Source: Fomitopsis serialis (lineage: Eukaryota > Basidiomycota > Agaricomycetes > Polyporales > Fomitopsidaceae). Taken from it: a stretch of DNA of 31,980 bases. Under the pieces are notes generated by a model. The model was given only the letters and a program-made list of their open reading frames with translations. It was not told the origin of the DNA and did no database searches. This document shows positions 9,181 to 19,399 of this stretch, in pieces (position 1 is the stretch's first letter; each line of letters opens with the position of its first letter). The translations under genes were made by a program, and so were the position numbers. Where the stretch lies: NCBI RefSeq assembly GCF_022376445.1, contig NW_025955391.1, positions 1 through 31,980 of the forward strand, in the 5' to 3' direction.

Positions 9181-12100
9181 GTGCTCCCTTATGAGTTCTG
9201 GTCGACGATGCAGACACTGCATAACCCGCATGCAACCGGGAACCAGCAAGGCTTCGACAGTTTCGCACTACTGCGGCTCGCTTTCGAGGACCTCGACACC
9301 TATGGGCCGGCGACGGACTCACGCTTCAATGAAGGGTGGATGTGCCCGATCTACAAAAAGGGCGACCGCCGCGAAATCGCCAACTACCGCCCAATCACAC
9401 TTCTAAACGCCGACTACAAAGTGTACACACGGATCCAGGCGTCACGACTAGGACCCCTAGCATCCCGCCTCATCCATACGGACCAAGCCGGCTTCCTCCC
9501 AGGACGACACATAGAGGACCAAACGCAGCTGTGTCGATCGATGGTCAACTACGCCGAGGCGCTAGAGGAGGACGGCGCCATCGTGGCGCTCGACCAGGAG
9601 AAAGCGTACGATCGCATCGCACACGACTACCTGTGGCAAGTCCTACGTGCCTTTGGCCTGCCAGCGGAATGGATAACGAGAATCCGCAACCTCTACAAAG
9701 GAGCCACCACCATCGTCATCATCAACGGCGAGTCCAGCAAGGCATTCCTGGTTATCAGGGGCGTACGACAAGGAGACCCCCTCTCTTGCCTCCTCTTCGA
9801 CCTCGCCATCGAACCACTGGCATGCATGATACGACGCTCTGCCCTGCGGGGATTCACCATCCCTGGAATCGCCGATAGACTGGTGACCTCCCTCTTCGCA
9901 GATGACACCTCCACCTACCTCTCCAAGCACGACCGGTGGTCCGACCTCTGGAAGATCCTACGGTCGTGGTGCAAAGCTTCCAGGGCCAAATTTAACGACG
10001 GGAAGACCGAAGTCATCCCTGTTGGCTCGCCCGAATATAGGGCGGCCCTCACAGCGACCCGCGTGCTCAACCCCGCCGACCCGGACGACCGAATACCGGT
10101 GGACGTCCACCTAGCCCAGGACGGTGAGGCGGTGCGAATCCTTGGGGCCTGGATCGGCAACCGGACCGACGGAGTGGCGATTTGGGCCCCAACCCTACAA
10201 AAAGTCCGGTCCTTCCTCGAACGGTGGGGGCGCTGCCACCCCACCCTGCGAGGGAAGAAGAGCATTGTCCAAATGGGCCCTGGAGGAATGACGCAATACC
10301 TCGCCAAAGTCCAGGGGATGCCCCGCGCGACTGAGAGAGAACTCGAGGCTATCATACGTGACTTTGTATGGGACGGATCGCGACCCATGATCAGCCTTGA
10401 CACCCTGCACCGGCCCACCAATGAAGGTGGCATAGGCCTCCTCGACATACGAGCAAGGAATGAAGCCATCGAACTCACGTGGATCCGCAGATACCTGGAC
10501 CTGACGGATCTCCGCCCCGCATGGGCTTTCGTATGTGATGCCATCCTCAACGCTTTTGTGACGGGCGACGCCGGCGCGATACGACCGAAAGCCCAAATCA
10601 ATACCTTCCTCCAGAGCTGGAACCCGGCACTCGACAGCCGGTCAGGCCTGCCGTACTGGCTCAAACGAATGCTTACTGTCGCAAAGAAGTATAACGTGAG
10701 TTTTGCCGCGATCAAACTGGACAGGCCACTGAAAGGCCAGCTACCGATCTGGTACCACCTCGGCGCGGACGCGAAGCTCCGCAGACTTAACAACACGCAG
10801 ACCAGCGACTGCCTGAGGGACAACCATGGGGTGAAGACCCTGGCCGACGTACAGCGAGTGCTCCAGGACCACGAGGAAGCGCTGTCGAGAGGGGTCGACG
10901 ACTGCGTGTGCGATGAGTGTCAGCACGATAGGGGACGGGGATGCAGCCACCCCATCAACTGCCGGCACGCCGCCAGACGGCTCCTGCAGCTTGTCCGCCC
11001 CAAATGGCACCCGGATTTCTCCCCGGTGAACGACGGCCTGACCCTGACGAGGCGACGCCTGGACCGCAACGCCAACGCCCTCGAGTCGGACGGACAGGTG
11101 GTCTTCGATCCGACCGTGACCTCGAGAGGCAACCTGTCCGAGGCGTTCCGGGCCTTCGTCCACCCGACGGTACATGACTCGCCGCCAGCCATCAGAAGGC
11201 CCAGAGGGAGAGCGGTACCAGGAGAAAGCACGACAGTCTTCATTCTGTCACGGAAACACGCCCTCATCCACCGAGAAGGCGAACACGAGCACCCCGGTGT
11301 CGTGGGTATGGCATTCTTCGGATACAACGACCCACGCAATGCCCTCCTGACGACCCAGACCCCGGAGAACGCGTACCACGCCACCCTAGGCGAAGCCGTG
11401 GCCGCCCTATACGCGGCGCAGAGGACCCCGCGCGACGTGCCACTGCACCTGGTAAGTACCTCCCCCTTCCTCACCAAGGCCATCACGACCAAACTGGCGG
11501 GATGGGAAGACGGGGGATGGATAGGGGTGCCCCACGCCGACTACCTTGCCGCGCTAGCGAACCACCTTAGACAACGGTGTGCGGTGACGACCGTCCGCCA
11601 TGCCTCGACTCCCTGGGAGTGGAAGGCCATAGACTGGATCAGAGACCGTGCGTGCCCGCTCTTACTCAATCACCCTCTCGAAGTGGTGCGGCCAACCTCT
11701 AACCCCTCCTTCCGCCTGAGTGGAGCCCGCCTCGCGTCGCTCACGCAGGCTACGGCGTACAAGGGCATCCTCGCCACCCGACGCCCGCCGGCTCGGCAGG
11801 GGACCGCCCGCAACGTGGCCCTAGCCCTTGCCGCGCTCGCGCCCCGCCAGCAGCGCAGCAGCGAAGAACTGTGGACGAGCCTACGGCACAAAGACATCAG
11901 GCACCAGGTCTCGGACTTCCTGTGGAAGACCCTCCACTCCGCGCTCCGCGTAGGACACTTCTGGGCTCACATCCCCCAGTACAAAGACCGGGCGTCCTGT
12001 ACGAACTGCCGCTGCGAAGAATCCATCGAGCACATCCTTCTCGAGTGCACCGCGGTGGGGCAACAGCAAGTCTGGACGATGGTGGAGGCGCTTTGGCTGA

Positions 12101-12534
12101 AAACGGGGCTCGCCTGGCCCGGCATGTCCCTCGGGACGCTGCTCACGCTCGGCACGAAAACATGGACGAACCCCGGGTCAAAACGACGACGGGAAGGAGC
12201 TTCAAGGCTCTGGCGCATCCTCGTGTCAGAATCCGCGTACCTCGTCTGGAAACTACGGTGCGAGAGAGTTATTGGCCACGACGATTCCCCCGACTGGCAG
12301 CACCACGAGCTCACTGTCCAACGACGATGGCACGCAGCCATCGACGCCCGCCTCCAATTGGACATTGCCTCCACCAGGCACTACCTGGGAGGACGTACAC
12401 AGAAGTCCGACGTAGTACTACGTACATGGAATAAAGTCTTGGAGGACGAGATCGCGCTGCCAGATGACTGGACGCGCTTCGGGTTTTTAGTGGGTATTGC
12501 TCCAGTACGGCTACGTGAACACGACCCCGGTTGA
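9181..12534 (+). CDS. LINE ORF2 remainder: reverse transcriptase, RNase H-like, zf-RVT
   Basis: One uninterrupted frame of 1117 codons; the true start lies in the lost 5' part. RT motifs: YKKGDRREIANYRPITLLN (about residue 58), the motif-A aspartate in LDQEKAYDR (about 138), GVRQGDPLSCLLF, and the catalytic FADD at 239-242. A cysteine cluster (CVCDECQHDRGRGCSHPINC) lies at about 575-594. Residues about 683-830 have the RNase H layout (GMAFFGYNDPRN, ATLGEAVAALYAA), but the usual DGS and DS acids are replaced (VSTSPF). A zf-RVT-like CTNCRCEESIEHILLEC follows at about 940-957. With no stop or frameshift in 3.3 kb, insertion looks recent. Without an endonuclease it is probably non-autonomous. Confidence 0.85.
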   Translation: MLPYEFWSTMQTLHNPHATGNQQGFDSFALLRLAFEDLDTYGPATDSRFNEGWMCPIYKKGDRREIANYRPITLLNADYKVYTRIQASRLGPLASRLIHTDQAGFLPGRHIEDQTQLCRSMVNYAEALEEDGAIVALDQEKAYDRIAHDYLWQVLRAFGLPAEWITRIRNLYKGATTIVIINGESSKAFLVIRGVRQGDPLSCLLFDLAIEPLACMIRRSALRGFTIPGIADRLVTSLFADDTSTYLSKHDRWSDLWKILRSWCKASRAKFNDGKTEVIPVGSPEYRAALTATRVLNPADPDDRIPVDVHLAQDGEAVRILGAWIGNRTDGVAIWAPTLQKVRSFLERWGRCHPTLRGKKSIVQMGPGGMTQYLAKVQGMPRATERELEAIIRDFVWDGSRPMISLDTLHRPTNEGGIGLLDIRARNEAIELTWIRRYLDLTDLRPAWAFVCDAILNAFVTGDAGAIRPKAQINTFLQSWNPALDSRSGLPYWLKRMLTVAKKYNVSFAAIKLDRPLKGQLPIWYHLGADAKLRRLNNTQTSDCLRDNHGVKTLADVQRVLQDHEEALSRGVDDCVCDECQHDRGRGCSHPINCRHAARRLLQLVRPKWHPDFSPVNDGLTLTRRRLDRNANALESDGQVVFDPTVTSRGNLSEAFRAFVHPTVHDSPPAIRRPRGRAVPGESTTVFILSRKHALIHREGEHEHPGVVGMAFFGYNDPRNALLTTQTPENAYHATLGEAVAALYAAQRTPRDVPLHLVSTSPFLTKAITTKLAGWEDGGWIGVPHADYLAALANHLRQRCAVTTVRHASTPWEWKAIDWIRDRACPLLLNHPLEVVRPTSNPSFRLSGARLASLTQATAYKGILATRRPPARQGTARNVALALAALAPRQQRSSEELWTSLRHKDIRHQVSDFLWKTLHSALRVGHFWAHIPQYKDRASCTNCRCEESIEHILLECTAVGQQQVWTMVEALWLKTGLAWPGMSLGTLLTLGTKTWTNPGSKRRREGASRLWRILVSESAYLVWKLRCERVIGHDDSPDWQHHELTVQRRWHAAIDARLQLDIASTRHYLGGRTQKSDVVLRTWNKVLEDEIALPDDWTRFGFLVGIAPVRLREHDPG

Positions 12535-12680
12535 GTAGAGTCCCACACTGGTCCGAAACGACCGTGCGTAAAGGCATTTTTCTCCCTGGATGATCAAGCG
12601 GGACACCCGCGAACTGGCTGGAGTGGTGGGCTGGACCGATAGTCCCGTGCCATTACTCTGTTTAAGCCATCCAAAAAAAA
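12535..12680 (+). other. LINE 3' UTR and A-tail
   Basis: The sequence after the LINE stop codon ends in TTTAAGCCATCC and eight adenines. Read on the opposite strand it gives a T-run followed by GGATGGCTTAAACAG. That resembles a polypyrimidine tract plus splice acceptor for the gene in which the element sits. Confidence 0.6.
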
Positions 12681-15600
12681 GAAACGGAGACAACAAATGT
12701 TACGCACCCCTTGATCGCATCTAAAATGGGCCGGTTAATGCCAGTATAGCTGTTTGTGACAGGGTGAGCCGACTCGTTCATATTGGTGTCCGATGGTGTG
12801 ATGTCCCAATCATCTTCGTCCATGCGTGAGAAGTGCTTGTTGATCGCACTCCAGAACCACGGATGTGGTTTCTTATCTGCAAGCCAATCTGGACAATTGA
12901 GGTCGCCAACTTCTCGGAGTACGACAACAGGAATGATGCCAACATACCTCTGATTGCCTTGTGCGATGACTTCTCACACCATTCAATGAAGTCATTCAGT
13001 TCGTCACGGGTCCGGAGATTGGGTAGTTGTCGCATGCGGTCCATAACATCTTGTGGACAGCCCTTCCGGGCAAGCTCATCAAAGTTACTGCGCGTGCATG
13101 ACATAGCGTGAGTTCCATTCTCAGCTGATATCAGTGAAGCTCACCGTTCCAAGTGTACAAGACATGTCTTTAGAATATACTGAATTATCTCCTTCGGGTC
13201 CGTGACATTGATTCCACTAGTACTGGGGTCGTTCCGGTTTACAAGGTCACGTCCACAGCCGATTGCTTGTGGTTTACTGCCATCAACAACGAGCGCACGA
13301 AGGCCTTCGCCATGTAGAAACTTGAACTTCACCGGATGACCAGTGATTGACTCGATGGTATTCCACAGGCCGCTCCACATACGGTAGAATGCCTCCTCCG
13401 TCTCGTGAGTGCAATAGATACGAGCATACGTCACACCTGAAGTGTGTGATTAATCGCAATGGACACGGAATGACTTCGACAGGAAAGACATACGCATGTT
13501 TAGTGCTTCATCCCAGTATGTCGCCTCCCATTCTTTATGTTGACCATGCACACGCTTATACGTGTTGTCGTGAAGGCTCGCCAGCGCATTGTGAACACGT
13601 TCAGCAAGCACTGGGTGTGCAGTGATGATCATACTGATACCTTGATCAGCGCTGACCGAGTGTACATAGCGTCGATCCTTCGGTTTCTGCTGCTCGGCGA
13701 GGTAATATGCCATTACACCTGTGGGAAACACGCTGCCATGAACCACTATTCGAGATGCAAATACGGGTAAGTCACCTTCCATGCCGTTTCCATGCGGTGC
13801 CTCTTTCGTCTTGATGGCCTTGAGAAGCATGCGCTTGTTCCGTGGCACTCCGAGCGATGGATCAAACTCAGACGGAACATGACCACCGAGCAACTCGTGT
13901 GTGCTTTGGGCTAGAAATCGAGAGACATGTTTAGAGGCTTACTCTACATTGAATACAAATACAGATTATAGCATACCCCGGTCCACCTTTCCTACTGTTA
14001 CCCCGTCATGGCCGAGGGTGGCCGCAGCAGCCGCATATAGGTCCCGTGCTTCACGAGGCATCTTCGTCGGCTCAGGCGGCGGATGGTTATGCGGCTTCTT
14101 GAGGTAGACAATGGCTCGCTTATCATTCAGATTGTCTGGGAACCAAATGCTGATCTCCGCGTTGCACGGACGATGCACCAGACGACCTTCTTCAGGTCTG
14201 CAGGTCCCTGGAAGGTCACCTTCGACAAGATGAACGTAGTCTAGTACGGATTATTAGAGATTTTGGAGAGTCAAAACAGTGGGATACGAGACGTACAGCA
14301 CATCTTGTTTCCTTTCGCCCCTCGCCGAGGAATCGTGATGAGCCCACACCGTGACGTCTTCTCCACGAGATCAGTGTGTGGAGCCTTGAACACACCGTCA
14401 TTTTCAAATAACTCCCGGACGTGGCGTTCATTCACATCTCGTGGTATGGTCTTGAATCGGTGTTTACCATTACCATCCTTGGACCAGAACTTTGAGCACC
14501 CAATGAAACCAGCCTTGCCGTCGTAGTTCAACTTGATCTGCAGGGTTGTCAGGGCCCAAACCAAGATATGCCATGCCTGAATTGAATACATACATTCTTG
14601 AACTGACGATACACAGCGACACCGTCACAGTTGCTGCCATCGAAAGGGCATTGATCACGCTGCATTTCAAGGTAGAATCTGCATCGTTGATGAGTCACCA
14701 ACAACACGAGCACGGGCAATGAGATATGGAAAACGTACGATGCCGCTTTCATTACACCAGAACTGCCTTGTGCAATGTTGACTTGCTGCGTGAGATCCCA
14801 GAAGTCCCGTCGGGATTCAGTATCTCCAGAGTACCGCTCAAAGTTGTCCACGAGGTCCTCATCTATGTGATCGCAATGGTAGGACCCCTGGCATCGATGG
14901 TAGACATAGCGGCAGTCGACGTTTCCGAGGACTGGTACATTCACAAGCTTCTTCTTCGATCCACCTGTGCCGTCGCCCCATGCATCGAGATCCTGTAGAA
15001 GATTCAGCAAATGATCCAGTACTGCCAAAGGACGTCACAAACCTGGGACTTGATGATACCTGCCATGGAAAGCAGTTTACCGCTGGCATCGAGCCACTTC
15101 TTCGGATCATCGTCGCTGAGATCAAGACGGTATGCAACCGACCCCTCATCGCGTGGCACAGTCCAGGTGCGAGGGACCTTCTTCAAATCCACGATTTCTG
15201 CAACTTTACGCTGCCGCGTGATCATGAAAGAGGTAGCCGTGTTACGCCGGTGTGTGACGCTCGAACTTGCAGCGCCAGCGCCTCCTTGAGGCTCTGCATG
15301 ATGTAGTGTGCGCAGCCTCTTGTAGTGGTGCGGAGTGCGATCATCCCGATCGGAGGCATCGACGTCAATGATCTCAACATCCGAATCACGCTCTCGTTTG
15401 ACGCGAGCGGTGGGCGGATGCTGTGGTCGGGATGCCCCAGCGACATCAAGGTCAGAGTCGTCTGAGATGTCTATAATGTCTGATGACACTGTCTGGAATG
15501 AGAGACGCGGGCTGGTAATTTCGACCTTGCTTGACCGCAAGGCAGCATTGCCATGCTGCTTGCGGTCAGGCGAGCTCGAGACAGAGCCCGTAAACCCCAT

Positions 15601-16352
15601 GTGTGCCTTGCCTTTGCCCAGAGAGCGTCGTGAAATCTGCTGGTGCACACTCATATGGTGTTCATCCACGGGTGCAGTCAACAATGTCAGATCCTCGTTG
15701 AACGGGGAGGACGATCGCAGGTCCGAGTCGAACGGAGGAGACGATGGAGGCAGTTCATCATCTGTGAATGGTGTGCTGATTGATGGTGATCCGGGGTGTT
15801 CAAAGACTGAAGGACGTGGTTCGGAGGAACACTTGTCAGACCCGGCATTGCGTGGATAAATAATGGTCTGTACCTGTCTGACTCGCTGGGACATCATCCC
15901 ATACAACATCGTGTGGCCGCCGAGAGGACACAGGTAAGCGTGAGGACTTAGTAAGAGACCGCTCTGGTCGTGAGGCCGAGCGCGACAAGCGATCTTCAGG
16001 CAAGGCTGGGAGTCCGCGAGAGGGTGACTGGGGCATAGTAGGCACAGGTACTGATTGCAGCCGGCGGATGTACCACGATTTGAAGCTGTCAACGTCGAGC
16101 CATGAGACAGCATTATCGACTGTGTATGAGTCGATGGGGTCGAGGAGTAGCCTCCCGCGGAAAGTCTACAGCACAGAAGTCAGCAGGTTGAGGGGCCAGT
16201 ATACTCGTATTTGCACTTACAAAGTCTCGGTAGGCAACGATATCCTCTGCTGCAGCACGACGGACTATGTCACGGACTCTAGCAGCATTCTTCGCTTCGA
16301 AGTCAGGGCTGGCGTCCCGCCCCGACGTGTTTGCACGAAGGAAGCCTATCAT
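12594..16352 (-). CDS. MULE-transposase-like gene with HNHP zinc site, 3' end displaced by LINE
   Basis: Eleven exons are clean: 16352-16221, 16165-15874, 15806-15043, 14992-14739, 14678-14594, 14537-14297, 14240-13977, 13910-13494, 13436-13145, 13087-12948 and 12888-12708. All phases agree over 1020 residues. N-terminus: MIGFLRANTSGR, LLLDPIDSYTVDNAVSWLDV. Then a Ser/Pro/acidic region, a Cys-rich part (YHRCQGSYHCDH, DQCPFDGSNC) and PHNHPPPEPTK at about 639-649, like WRKY-GCM1/MULE zinc sites. Candidate DDE parts: D792 (HDNTYKRV), D868 (VVDGSKPQAIG) and CLVHLERN (908-915). The family's C-terminus should follow exon 11, but the intron runs into the LINE. A LINE-derived acceptor would add 20 residues and stop at 12594. 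TATATAA lies 70 bp upstream. Confidence 0.8.
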
Positions 16353-16421
16353 CAAGTGGCCTCCGAGTCAGTCGAAAACACGGCGAGTGAAGACTGAACC
16401 TCACCGGCTTCACGAGTCTAC

Positions 16422-16428
16422 TTATATA
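16422..16428 (-). promoter_or_regulatory. TATA box of the MULE-like gene
   Basis: TATATAA reads on the minus strand about 70 bp before the ATG at 16352, a plausible fungal promoter distance. It supports that start codon. Confidence 0.55.
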
Positions 16429-16631
16429 CTGCTTCATAACAAAGCCTATCCCTACATAGAAACGGTTGCTAAGGCCACAACCAAGGCCCAGTGGCGATTC
16501 ATGAATATGAACCGGAGTGTGGCTGCTTAAGATGCCCGCAAGCGTCAATTACCGTATCGGGTCATGCAAGCGCCCAGCGCCATCTGAGATCCATGGCGGC
16601 GGGCGGCGGGCTTGGCAGCGGGCTCCTGCCA

Positions 16632-16752
16632 AGCGACTTCTACTGCCGTGGCGGGCACTTCTACTGTGGTGGTCGGCACTTCTACTGGTAGACCTGAGTG
16701 CTACTGTAATTGCTGACTTCTACTCGTCGCGCTCACTTCTACTTCTACAACT
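16632..16752 (+). repeat. Degenerate ~20-bp minisatellite (GCACTTCTACTG)
   Basis: Five to six imperfect copies of a unit containing ACTTCTACT, with spacing near 20 bp that shrinks toward the right end, where it becomes ACTTCTACTTCTAC. It has no coding meaning that I can see. Confidence 0.65.
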
Positions 16753-19399
16753 CTCGTATATACTCATTTGCCGCACCGCACCGACAGGCAGCGGAACTTG
16801 AACGTCGCACGACAGCATAGCCGCAAAGACAATAGCCCGAGAACCCGCGTGTGATCGATGCCGAACACCGTTCCCGGAGCGCGCATACACGCTGTTGTCT
16901 TCGCCGTGCATGCAGTATGGCATTCCGTCCGCAGAGTGCAATTGTGTTGATCATGTCACGTGAGTGAGGCGGAACTCTTCCTGACCAGACTGAATCCTCG
17001 ATTACCCAGGAGAGCTGCAGAGTCAGCGGAAGGCAATTCAACATCACTTAGTACTCGGAGGAGGAGACTACGAGCACGCAGTTGTTTGGGTCACACTCGA
17101 GACTTCCGAAAGACAAGACAGCGAAGATTGATGCTCTCTTTCACTGGCAGTATCCTCTTACAGAGGTTCCTATCGGCCACCCAGAGGCTGCATAAAGACT
17201 ACAATGACGCCCTGCACGATATTGAGCTGAGGCAAATTCGGAATGTTGAGATCAATGTCCCTAACAACATGCGGCGTCCGATGAGACTCTTGTGCAAAGT
17301 ATGTCAATTTGTAACCCGATTTCCCCCTTCCTCTTCTTCATACAAACACCCGGCTTGCCGAACTACTGATGTATAACTTAGGATTAATCGAGGACAAAGT
17401 AAATGCCCAAGGATGGTGTGTGAGCGCCGATTACGAGTGACGCTACTCGCGAAGAAAAAAGTGTGCGGTAACAGGAATGACCGTCTATGACTAGCAAGAC
17501 TAGTGTCGCGGAACGAGAGCTTGAGTCTGGAGAGGGTTGTCTACGTTAGGCCTGTAAGAAACATCTCGAGTCTACGTGAAGCCCGCTTACCAGAGACTTA
17601 GACGATCGTGCACGACCCACTTCCACTCCCATTGGAGGTGTCGTAGTTGACCGGAACTCGTGAGTCTTCGATCTCGGCGGGGACGGGTGCAGCAATATCA
17701 AAGAAGGCATCCATCCCTAGTTACGAGGTACGCAGAGCGTGTGGGATGCTGCGGTGAGCTCCAAGATGTACCTCTCGTCGATGTGCTGACTGTCGAATGT
17801 GTCCGTAGTCAACAGGAGTGCTTTATATATGCACTTTTGGGGAATAAAACCAGAAGGCGCTATACGATTGGTCTCCCCAGATATCGGAACAGTTCACCAT
17901 GCGCTGGAGAGACACCTGGTGAGCGATGGTCGTGTATACGTCTTATTGTTCTTGCGGGAATCCTATCGCAAGGGTCTGAGAAGGTCTAGGAGGACGGTGA
18001 TTGATTGGCATGGATTCCTATAGCGCGCGCTCTGGTACTGTACCGTTGTCGGGTTTATGACGCTCATACTGACTCTGTGCTCAGTGCTCCATGCGGTGCT
18101 CAGCGCGAACTCATGGTTCAAGCAACTCACTGAAGTGCTTGTAGCTCTTAGCTACACGGGTTTTTTCACTGGCTTTGGACGAGCGGGGAGCTTTGGGTGA
18201 GCGGGGAAGTGGCAGTCTGGGAACCTTGGAGATGAGAGTCACCAATACGGCTGCCGTGTAGGTGAGCACACGTTCGGACTCTCGAATACAGCTAGCGCGC
18301 CTCGTGCACAATAGAAAAGGACACGCTGTGTTTCTATACGGACCGCGGTGCGTCTCTGGCAGTACAAATCCTCTATATCCGGCTGGCGTTATTGTTATGC
18401 GCGGGTCATGTGACCGCGTCTGGGTAAGGATCGCGTTCTAACTTCTCATCGTCGAGGACCGCGATTACACAACACGGTATGTCCGCGACAGATAGCACCA
18501 TTAGCATGAATGGAGAACCACATGTGCGCGCGTTGGCATCATGGTATAGCTCCCGAGCTAACCTGGCTATACACCGACTCGGAGCCTGAATGCACTAGCA
18601 GCGACAGGTATTCGTGTCTAGATGATTGCAATGCAAGTCTATTATTCAACTGTGTTCTATACTCTATCTGCCAATGTGCCACATTCTCTACATTCCCTTT
18701 GCGATGGTGCTATTGTCGAGTCACTCACATGTACACTCATAGGCTGTCCAGTTGGTTCAGCAAGCTCCTGACTTACGAATGCGTGCCGAGGTTCGGAATG
18801 GGAGGCAGGAGATATCTACTCTACAAGAGGCGTCGATAATTTTCACACGGCAGACAATTGGACGAGACAAAGATGACATCTCATTGGCTGAGAGACGAAC
18901 ACCGAGCGCTGCCCGACCTCTTGAGTCTGACGCGGCGCCCTCAGCCACTGTGCGTTCCTCCTCTGCAAGCTCGGAGGCCCTCGCTCCACACGTTCTGCAC
19001 AGCGGACACTTTTTCCATATCCATGCAGATGGCTTGAATTTACTTATGCCGCTACACTGCCGTCCTTTGCCCGCCTTCGCCACAATAACTCGGCACAAAT
19101 GGCAGCTATACCACCGCCTGTCAATACTCCATGGAGTGCGCGTCGGCGTGAGGATCGTCAAGCGCAGGAGATGATGAGCCCGACTAGGGATTGCAGTGAA
19201 GGCCAAGGTATGCCAGTCATATTCTCACACTGTACTATCCTCTTAGTGAGCGCTTGAGCGACCGGATGACAGGACACACAAGCAGGTTAGGTCGTCCGAG
19301 ATGCAGGCTCCCGCATACAGATTAGAGGGAAGTAGCCGGAATGTACGTCTTTCTTCCCAGTGGTCTGAAGCACCGGAGTTGACCTTCCCCAGGGTGCAG

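Larger units (their letters stand above)
9140..12680 (+). mobile_element. Non-LTR retrotransposon (LINE), 5'-truncated
   Basis: Sequence recognisable as LINE begins inside the linker before the reverse transcriptase (ALPG then LPYEFW, where related elements read PGPDGLPYEFW). The endonuclease and any ORF1 are missing, so the copy is 5'-truncated. The 3' end carries about 120 bp of UTR and eight adenines at 12673-12680, then flanking intron sequence. A 7-bp inverted repeat (CCCTATG / CATAGGG) lies at 9148-9163 by the 5' limit. I saw no clear target-site duplication. Domain order (RT, Cys cluster, RNase H-like, zf-RVT) suggests the Tad1/I-like fungal LINE group. Confidence 0.8.
16353..19240. 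other. Long stretch without a convincing gene
   Basis: No multi-exon gene could be built. A 138-codon plus frame at 16960-17376 has a less random-looking middle (DYNDALHDIELRQIRNVEI), ending in a possible GTATGT donor. A minus frame at 18757-19206 is Cys-rich (CHLC ... CPLCRTCG). I recognise neither and would not call either a gene. The first 400 bp contain a short minisatellite, listed separately. Confidence 0.4.
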
